Assembly (NCBI GenBank): GCA_027924585.1 | Contig: BSBM01000825.1 | Coordinates: 2,212,001-2,276,000, forward strand | Length of the DNA: 64,000 bases | Reading direction: 5' to 3' | From: Larix kaempferi | Taxonomy: Eukaryota > Streptophyta > Pinopsida > Pinales > Pinaceae | Shown here: one piece after another, positions 56,300-64,000 of the stretch | Numbering within the stretch: the stretch's first letter is position 1 | How the letters are laid out: every line of letters starts with the position of its first letter | The notes under the pieces: generated by a model | What the model saw: only the letters and a program-made list of their open reading frames with translations | What the model was told of the DNA's origin: nothing | The model's database searches: none | Translations under genes and position numbers: made by a program

Positions 56300-57505
56300 A
56301 TGATTCTTATTTAAAGAAAATTTGAAACTCTGGAAGTGGTCTATTCCTTTGAAAATAAAATGTTTCTTGTGGTTAGCTATTCAAGATAAGCTCAAGACCT
56401 AGGAGAACCTGCTTAAGCGTGGGTGGATTGGCCCAAGCAGATGCAGCCTTTGTTTGGTTTCTTCAGAGACTTCTAAACATCTATTAGTAAATTGCAGCTT
56501 CACTAGCAAAGTTTGGGTCTTTGTCTCTGCAATTTTGAATCTTTCTCGTCCTTGGGATGTTGGTGATTTCAATTGTTGCTTATTAAACTGGTTCAGAAAC
56601 TGTAAGCCTTTTTTCAGCATTGCAATTTGTGTTTCATGGGCTATTTGGTACACTAGGAATTGTGCCATTTTCCAGAATTTACAGCTAGATGAAAAGGTCT
56701 GTGGAATGACTGCTTTGAAGATGTATTTAGCCTATAAGAATGAAGATCACAGTTTGAAGGTTGACAGAGTTCATAATTTTCCTTTCAAAGTAAATCAACC
56801 TGTCCTTTTTTTGGATGCGGCATCACAAAATGGGATTTGTGCACTAGGAGGAGTAATCTTTCTGAATGAAGATCATCACTTCTCTATTCGTCTCAATTGT
56901 GGAATGGGCACGAACATGAAAGCAGAACTTTTGGCTCTTTGGTGTGTCTTAAAAATGGAAAATATGTTTGGTTTAGTGAATCTCAAAGTCTATGGAGATT
57001 CTCGGGTAACAATCAAGTGGGAAATGGGGCGCTTTAAACTCAATGTCACTCATCTTTGTCACTGGTGCATTCACACTCAAAGAGAAATCTCTTTGTAGCA
57101 TAATATCACTTTTGAGCATATTTATAAAGAAAACAACTTGATGGCAGATAATCTTTCAAAGTAGGCTCTAGAGGGCTCGGAAGGTCATCTTTTTTGGGAT
57201 GAATGGCTGGAAAATGCCATAGTGGATAGTGGTGATATCTAATTTTTTTATTAAGATGATAGACTTTTTTTTGTTGTTGTAGAGGCATGTAGCCTATCAG
57301 TTTTGTCATGGGAAGATTGTAATGTTGAAGACTATTAAAGTAAGACTCTAGGATCAGAAATCCTTTTTATTCTCCTTGAATATCAATAGTAGTTTTTTTC
57401 GCTGAAAATAAATAAATAAATAAATAAAAAATAAAATAAAAAATAAAAAATAAAATAAATAAAATAAATAAATAAATAAATAAAAATAAAAAATAAATAA
57501 ATTAT
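56300..57505 (+). mobile_element. 5'-truncated LINE (plant L1-like) with RNase H and A-rich tail
   Basis: The 3' end of ORF2 is present. The zinc-binding region after RT reads WSIPLKIKCFLWLAIQDKLK, RCSLC and HLLVNCSFTSKVWVFVSAIL. A C-terminal RNase H follows with FLDAASQNGICALGGVIF, MKAELLALWCVLKMENMFG, VYGDSRVTIKWEMGRF and, after a TAG, NLMADNLSK. The acidic residues D, E, D and D are in place. The element ends in an (AAATA)n-type tail at 57405-57501. RT itself is absent, so truncation occurred before the zinc region. No target duplication was found. Confidence 0.8.
57405..57501. repeat. A-rich (AAATA)n tract, LINE tail
   Basis: About 97 bases of aaataaataaa/aaaaataaaat repeats follow the LINE 3' untranslated region. 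Confidence 0.85.
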
Positions 57506-57684
57506 ATAAGAAATGTATTGACTTGTTAAAAAGTATGACATGAAAAATGTATTAACTTTAAAAAGTTGGTTTCTATTTTGATATTGAAATGTTAGATTTG
57601 ACATCACTAAAGTAGCATAAGTGGCTTCTCTTGCTTGCAATTCTAAGTAATATCGTATATATGATTAAGTTAATCATCTTGTTA

Positions 57685-57725
<41 letters not shown>

Positions 57726-59152
57726 ATCAAATATATGACCTTGGTCCCAAAATTTAATTATGTCTAGTAAAGATACATCGAGGAAAGGGATTATAAATAT
57801 AAAGTGGAATGCCACCATTTGAGCTATACTCATACACCATGGTAGGATTATATATTATCATTTAGTATTTAGGAGGAAATGCGGTGATAGCCCAAGAATG
57901 ATTTTTGAGTGACTTTAGTCATTTTCTAATAACAAACTTTATTTTAAAATTTTGAGGACCTAGAACTAGTTGTGGGAAAAGGTGCTTGAGGTTGAAAGTG
58001 GTTATTATTCCTTGGGATAAATCATGTAAATATAAAAACGAAGTATTAAGGACACGATAAGGTGTCTACAAATGGGTATGTAGTCATATCTAAAATAGTA
58101 ATGATCCAATTATTAACCAAAAATAAGAAGAAGTTGGACCAACTATATAGAATGTCTACCAAGAATCAATTTCTATGAGAATTGCTATTTGAAAAAAATC
58201 CTTAAGCACAATGGTGCATTTTTTATTCTAAGTTAAGGTATTAGAAATGAAATAGGATGAGAATGCATGTTTCATGTCTAGTCATATGCATCATGGTGAT
58301 GATATATGATCAAGTGTATTAAGTAAAGGCATGCCCTTCGCACTGAAAGAATAGGCTAAGGTATGATTGACAATATAGAAGGCTTGTCAGATCATATAGA
58401 TGTACATTAAACTTGAGTATAAGTGGTAGATCGAGATTCATGGTGTTCATGAGTTCATTACGCTATTGAGAAATTAGCCAGTACTATAAGGATGGAAGTG
58501 ATCTATGTGTTAAGGTTTAAAATTTATGTATTTTATGTATAACATAAGATTCGTTGGTAAGAGCTTTACTTCTCCGAGTGCTGATTGATAATGGGAACCT
58601 ATTGATAGACATGGCATTATTTGAATTATCATTATGGTAAATTGCACACTATTCCATCAAGATTGGGGTCTAATTAAATCCTATAATGAAAAGCAAGTAG
58701 TATAGGATGGGACGAGATGCAATGAGCTAGAAATCGATAAAGAATCATAACAAAACCCTTTTAGTCCAAAAAGAAATGGTATATGGGAGATGCGATTTTC
58801 TTATGAATCGCAATACAAAAGGGCTATAAAAATTGTGCAAGTATGCTAACTATTTGCAGATAATACTTGATCAAGGCGTACTGAACCTTGATGGGTGTTA
58901 CAATTAGGTGAGCCTCAAGGAGGTCATAACAGTTACTATTATATCATATAGCATGTGGCATAAAAACGCATCCCATGCAACAAAAGAAGTAAAATTTAGA
59001 TGGTATTGACATGTTGATCATGAGAAGGTCTAGTGTGACTAGCAAGGCCAAATTCTAGTAGCGGGAAGGCACAAAGATATTGCATTGTGATTTTCCCTTA
59101 TCATGGAGAACGACCATAACTTCGAGAGGAAGTTTCTTGAAGGATGGGTGTA
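57506..59152 (+). other. Element F internal region, right part (non-coding)
   Basis: I find no convincing domain. It includes a (TA)n(GT)n microsatellite at 57684-57725. A weak protease-like string VLIDNG near 58580 is unsupported by its surroundings. A purine-rich gaaggatgggtg precedes the right LTR. Confidence 0.5.
57684..57725. repeat. Compound microsatellite (TA)n(GT)n
   Basis: About eight TA units followed by about twelve GT units. Confidence 0.95.
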
Positions 59153-61470
59153 TGTAATACTCCATATGTGACATGTAGTAATTAAACCCTAATGAGAATT
59201 AGCGTAGCACTTGTAATTGTTATTAATTGTTATACTTAGCTACATTGATTAATATTTTTGTTATGTGAACATATAGACCTTCTTATGTATGAACAGTAAA
59301 TGTAAATTATCATTTTATTTTAGTAATGGGGATGATTGCGTATGTCATTTGATTATGAATATTGGATGTGAAAGGTGGTACCTTGATATTAGTTAAAACT
59401 ATACATTGAATACAGAACAAATGTAATGTTATGCAGAAGAACATACTTGGTTATTTCAATATCAGTTTGTGAAATATCTTATTACTTGAAATAGTTGGAT
59501 ATATTTATGCCTGAGACACAGATGTGGTTATTGAGATGACATACAAATTGATCAACTATGAGATAGTAGTGTATTATGTGTTGTAATTACAATTTAAGTT
59601 ATGATTTGGAACACTGATATGACTTGTGATATCAATTTCCATGTTATTTAATAGTAAATTCAAATATTTCTATGACTTATGGGTGAGTGTTAGTTTTGAA
59701 AGGAACGATGGCTTTCCCAAAGTGGTTTTTTAATGATGAGACCCATTAGAACAATGATGGAACAATATGGTTGATGTAGTACTATTTGGGGGTGGACACA
59801 TTTCCCACCATTTATCCCCCGAAACCTAGAGTCGTGGGAGGGTTGTGTTGAGCACGTTCCCCTAGATGTGTGTTGATCACTAGTGCATGCTTGCTAGGGA
59901 ATCTTGGTCGATGTAGTCGATCGACACTTCCTCTTACGAGTTCTATATGTGGTTAGGTCATGTAGTCGATGCCACGGTATATTGTAGCAGAGGACAGGAT
60001 GGTGAGGTCAGCAGATGGAAGTAGTGGTGATTAGGTTTTTTTTTTAGTACTTATTAAGATGGATGGGACCAACGATGGAATTGGAAGGTGTTCTTTATTA
60101 TTAGAAACCATTATGATTATATGTTTGATTTGCTTCATTATGCTTATTTGATTCAATTTTATTGCTTTTGTATGAATACTTATAAATGATGAATGATGCA
60201 TTGTTTACGTTGTTCATCTATATGTTGATTGAAATCCTATAATAATGATGAATTAGGGGCATCAAGTTGATTATTAGTGCCCACACGAAGAGTGTGTACG
60301 TTGGCCACGTAAACACACTTTGCATGAGTACAATAGTATGTGGGATTAGTACAATATTTCTTAGTAAACTAGGTTGAAATTAAATAAATTATTAAGCATA
60401 TATATATTATGAGTACGAGATGTTGATGTGATACAGATGCTTTATAATTGAATAGGTTATTGAAATATTATATGTGTACAAGAGTCTATTAGGTAGCATT
60501 AAAACTATTTAAAGGAATATTAATGTATTCCTTCATTGGGCTCTTATATATAATAATATAATGCACATAAATATCTTCATGAATTAATTAAGTTAGATAC
60601 ATGTCATATAATATTTAATTCATATTGTAAGCAAATCAAATCAATGAATATTTATTAAATGATATGCAAAATATTTTCATAAATGTCTAGGGGTATTAAT
60701 GTAATAGATATTAGGTGTTAGTGTTGCATTGAAACTGGAGGGTAGAGTTGTCATTTCATTTAAAGTAGTAACATATATGATCAAAACTCAACAACTTATT
60801 TAACTTGTTTAAATATTATTTTAAAGGTACATTGGAAGTTGTTATCTTGAATCAATCGAAGCATGGTTGAAAAATATATTAGTTTATTAGTTTATTGAAA
60901 GAGGTGGTGGTTATTGTTTTATATTATTTATTGAAGAGGCGGTGGTTGATTGATATATATGATTTTATGGACAGAGGTGAGGGGAGGCTTTTTTGGGGAA
61001 ATAGAGAATGAAGTTAGATCCTTTTGAGGGAGATTTTTCTAGACATAGAAGCTAGGAAGTGTTGCATGAGTTTAAGAACTCATAGAATATACATAGCTTA
61101 CTCTGCATTACTATTATGTTATCTAGGGGTCTCAGGCACTGAGGGCCGGGAGGCCATTTGGATGGCTTACTAGGGATAGGAGCCAGCTAGGCTCCTAGTT
61201 GGATGTGAGGTAAAATAGTGTTCCACTTTGGAGCAAGTGAATCAATCAATTCCGTGATTGCTGCATAAATTCAAAGGATTCGCCTCATGCATTGGGAGAG
61301 GTATTCTTATGCTTAAAATTTACTAGTTTTAAGAGTTTTTCTTCACTAAAATTATGATGTTGATTATTCTATAAAAATTATTATTGATGTAAGTTAAATG
61401 TTTTTGCAAATTAAACTTTGGAAGCTTAGTATGGAAATTGTTAAATGGAATTAGCAAAGTGGCTGATATA
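59153..61470 (+). repeat. 3' LTR of element F (2318 bp)
   Basis: Direct repeat of 51288-53834 without the three tandem duplications. Confidence 0.88.
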
Positions 61471-61538
61471 AATGCCTTGGGCGAGCTATAATGACAACAT
61501 CTTATATGAATGAATAAAAAATGAAAAGATATGGTTGG
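61471..61538 (-). other. Remnant of element C at the gag start/leader
   Basis: Read on the minus strand, codons ARPRHSCKLQG join the C gag start across element F. The remainder is leader up to the insertion of element G. Confidence 0.5.
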
Positions 61539-62206
61539 TGTTAGAATATTAAAAACCCATCTAGAATTAGGATATAAAGTATTATTCTTTTTTGATACTT
61601 TCCTAGGTGTTTGTTTAGGTTGTTGGACCCACATTTCCTTTTTAGGCTTGCAACTTGTCATCATTATCCACATGAGCACATTCAGATAGATTCTGGATAG
61701 ATTTTGCTTCTTTTATGACTGTCCACAATGGTAAGAGCACACTTCCTACTTTTACACCGTTTTTCCTGCTTTTTCTTCTTTTTAGTGGATAAGGATAAAG
61801 CTAGGCACCTTTATAGACTTGGAAAGCTATCTACATTTTGGCTAACACATAATCCATCTTTTTATCTCCAAAATCCATCATCTTACTACTTTTTCATCAC
61901 TCTTTATTTTCCATACCTGATTTAGCTAATTCATGAGGTCCTTGACTGAGTTGGAAAGTGATGTTGCTACTATTGAGGTTTTTTTCCTTTAGTAAGCATG
62001 CCTTTTGTGAGCCATTTGATTTTCCTTTATTGCATTCAATTTTCTCTCATGAGGTGTATTATATATTTTGATATTATTGATGAATAATATATAGTGAGTT
62101 TTTCTCTAGTTTCCTTCTATATTCTTCTTCTCATATTATCTTGCTGTGAAAATATTCTAAGTGAAGTTGGCTAATTAAATTTAGATCTAGGCAATCTAAA
62201 TTCTCA
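61539..62206 (+). repeat. Candidate 5' LTR of element G (about 668 bp)
   Basis: Begins TGTTAGAATATTAAAAACCC, a start typical of plant copia LTRs, and ends aaattctca two bases before the primer site. The second copy is off-window, so the left boundary is inferred. Confidence 0.6.
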
Positions 62207-62208
62207 TA

Positions 62209-62220
62209 TGGTATCAGAGC
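62209..62220 (+). other. Primer binding site of element G (initiator tRNA-Met type)
   Basis: tggtatcagagc follows the LTR end. Confidence 0.85.
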
Positions 62221-62289
62221 TCGTCTAATTCAAAGCAATTTCCAGAGTAGTGTTTTTTGAAGGTCATTGCCATCACTAGGAGTGCACTA

Positions 62290-63440
62290 GCATAGTATGG
62301 ATCAAAATCAAGCTATGATTCTTACTACCTTCAATTAATTCGACTGGAAGGCCCCCTGATCATCCATCTTTGAAGTAAGGGCCTTTATAGATTAACTATG
62401 GGGCTTGAAGCTGAGCCAAATGGTGTTGCACAAAATGTTAAGTGGTTCAATAGGATTGATGAAGTTTACGGTTTTCCTTTCCTCTCTATCTCCCTTGATA
62501 TTCTATTCCATATTGATACTCCAACCACTCCAAATCAAGTGTGGACCAAGTTGGAGTCCCTATTTAGAAAGCAAGATGAGATCAGAGGTCATCTATTGGA
62601 AATTGAGTTGATCTCATTGAACCCAAGCAACTTCAATAGCATGGAAGAATTCATCTCAAATTTCAAGAACCTAGTGCTTTAGCTCAAACAGTGTGGAATT
62701 GAGAAGAAAGAAGAGCAGTTAATCCTTTCCATTTTGTAAAAACTGAGATCTGAGTACTCAGTATGTGTGTCTGCATTGCAAATATTTATATTACCAACTA
62801 GAAGATACCAACCTTGGATGCATTCATAGACTCACTCACTCAAGAGAAGGACAAGCTTGTTCAATTGGGGGCCCTAAGTATATCCAAGGACCATGCACTT
62901 GATGCTCATGGAGAAAAGAGTTCCAAAAATGTCAAATACAAAGGAAAGCAAAAGATGAAGGAAAAGATGTCATCAGATCAATAGGACTCTGATTCAACTA
63001 ATGAAGATTCCACAACTGAGAAGATGAAGAAGTAAGAGAGATCCAAGTGATATTATTGCAACAAAGGTTCCCATTTTGAGCAATCTTGTTTCAGGAAGAA
63101 ATTGGACATCGTGACCAAGATCCTTGAACAACATAATATTGATGTTCCTGATTTTGTAAGAAAATAAGAAGGCAAGCTTTCTGTTGAACAAGAACAATGT
63201 CTTTGTGCTACTCACAAAGGTAATAATTTGTATTCCTTCAGTGCTCGAGTAAAAAATATTTCCCATGTATATAATTTTGATTCAAATTATGATATATCAT
63301 AATTAGAAACCTTCATCCCTTCCTTGGAAGAATATCCAAACTGTTCACCAAAGTCTCCTCCCAAACCAAGTTATTTTTCACTAGTTTCTTATTTGTCTTC
63401 TGAAAGGTCCTTCCATATCCATTCGAATATTTAAAATTAT
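62290..63440 (+). pseudogene. Element G copia-type gag
   Basis: It contains FDWKAP.SSIFEVRAFID, VKWFNRIDEVYGFPFLSISL, TPTTPNQVWTKLESLFRKQD and FNSMEEFISNFKNLVL, which form the copia gag (UBN2-type) domain. A basic region and a knuckle remnant, YYCNKGSHFEQSCFRKKLD, follow. At least five stops and one or more frameshifts are present. MDQNQAM at 62297 is the likely start. Confidence 0.75.
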
Positions 63441-64000
63441 GATTTGGAAGATGATATGAAGACTGATATGAAGGAAATGACACATATTACGCCATTTAAT
63501 CAACCATTGGATGCACAAAAGAATCTACAACCCCCAAGTTTTCCAGTTGAGAAACCGCACAATTCCATGGTTTCCGACACTGTGTCACGTGTATCTTTTT
63601 TTTTATGTATTTCATATATTTAATTGGTTGGAAATCCATGTATTTTTAAATCATTGGGATTTTTTTCCACATGTATGGACCTAACATCACCACACATGGT
63701 TCAAATTTCAAGTTTTCAGATCCTCCAGACTCACTTAACTGTTAGTGTGATCCAGTTGCTCACTCTTTTCCTACTGTGACCCTATTCGATCATGGAGACA
63801 TTATAACATTGTTGTTTTATTCTCCATATGACTCCTATTATGATATTTCAGAGTCTCATTAGCCTCTTTAAATAATTAGGAATGTGTTACATCGGTTTGA
63901 AAAGAAGGTACGTGGTTTGATTCACCATATTGCAGCCGCACAAGAAACTAATCATGTTGAGTCCATTGATGCTCTTTGGGAAGGAGTTTGAACATATATA
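63441..64000. other. Unassigned stretch at the right edge
   Basis: Presumably the continuation of element G. I see no protease or integrase motif in any frame. Several stops are present, and the region ends at the window edge. Confidence 0.4.

Larger units (their letters stand above)
51288..61470 (+). mobile_element. Element F: large LTR element without recognisable coding capacity
   Basis: Two long direct repeats (51288-53834 and 59153-61470), with TGTAATAC-type starts and CTACTACA-type ends, flank 5.3 kb. An initiator-Met primer site follows the left repeat. The flanks agtgc (51283-51287) and aatgc (61471-61475) are a 5-bp duplication with one mismatch. Element C gag resumes across the site. 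No gag or pol domain is found in the internal part, apart from a nested LINE. This fits a large retrotransposon derivative dependent on another element. Confidence 0.85.
11651..61538 (-). mobile_element. Element C: Tat-like Ty3/gypsy retrotransposon, host of all other insertions
   Basis: C survives as collinear pieces. They are the antisense gene (11651-13357), aRNH/integrase/RNase H/RT/linker/protease/end of gag (25584-31430), gag capsid (50259-51287) and a short leader piece (61471-61538). Collinearity was checked against elements A and B: gag resumes in register across D, and the basic gag start (KLQG in C, RLQG in A) resumes across F. It is the only one of the three Tat-like elements here with RT and integrase. 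It is heavily decayed, with many stops. No LTR of C is visible. Confidence 0.75.
61539..64000 (+). mobile_element. Element G: Ty1/copia-like retrotransposon, 3' part off-window
   Basis: A candidate LTR (61539-62206) is followed by an initiator-Met primer site and a copia-type gag. It lies in the leader of element C. The pol region is not reached within the window. Confidence 0.7.

Noticed and set aside
56454-57098. Independent host RNase H gene
   Set aside because: It is continuous with a LINE zinc-binding region and followed by an A-rich tail, so it is a LINE 3' end.
58560-58700. Protease remnant (VLIDNG) in element F
   Set aside because: A single short match without flanking protease motifs in any frame.
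1-64000. tRNA, rRNA or other structural RNA genes
   Set aside because: No cloverleaf-like box A/box B pairs or rRNA-like conserved segments were recognised; the tRNA-like matches are primer binding sites.

Overview
The window is repeat-rich plant nuclear DNA with no recognisable single-copy host gene. The evidence is the presence of Ty3/gypsy elements of the Tat type (extra archaeal-like RNase H, antisense intron-containing gene), a chromodomain Ty3/gypsy element, a Ty1/copia gag, a LINE tail carrying a plant-type RNase H, initiator-tRNA-Met primer sites and many CAG/TGG-to-stop changes. A seed plant with a large genome is near certain. A gymnosperm is my best guess, but the sequence alone does not prove it.

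Almost all 64 kb can be read as one old Tat-like element (element C, minus strand) broken up by later insertions. Pieces of C lie at about 11651-13357 (antisense gene), 25584-31430 (RNase H, integrase, RT, protease, end of gag), 50259-51287 (gag) and 61471-61538 (leader). The insertions are: element A (minus, 1-11650, 3' end off-window) in the C antisense gene; a solo LTR (12000-12684, perfect ggcat duplication) in the same gene; element B (plus, 13358-25583) between the C antisense gene and the C RNase H; chromovirus D (plus, 31431-50258, perfect cacca duplication) in C gag, itself split by element E (minus, 32870-45927); element F (plus, 51288-61470, agtgc/aatgc) at the very start of C gag, itself carrying a truncated LINE; and copia-like G (plus, from 61539, runs off the right edge) in the C leader.

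The most interesting system is shared by A, B and C. Each has gag and protease in the sense direction, an archaeal-type RNase H (aRNH) as the last sense gene, and a convergent antisense gene. That antisense gene has a TATA box (A, B), a first intron filled with a family-specific GC-rich repeat (A, B), and a second intron at the same position in all three. It encodes a protein resembling the plant mobile domain. A and B both lack RT, classical RNase H and integrase, and run from the PR-RT linker straight to aRNH. C keeps the full pol with aRNH after integrase. A and B therefore look like non-autonomous partners that kept exactly gag, PR, aRNH and the antisense gene.

Element E is a second unusual architecture: five zinc knuckles, a second capsid-like domain between protease and RT, and a roughly 950-residue sense ORF after integrase that ends in a long coiled coil. 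F is a large element with 2.3-2.5 kb LTRs and no recognisable coding capacity of its own. All coding regions are decayed to some degree. B is the best preserved: its gag-PR frame has no indel, only nonsense codons.
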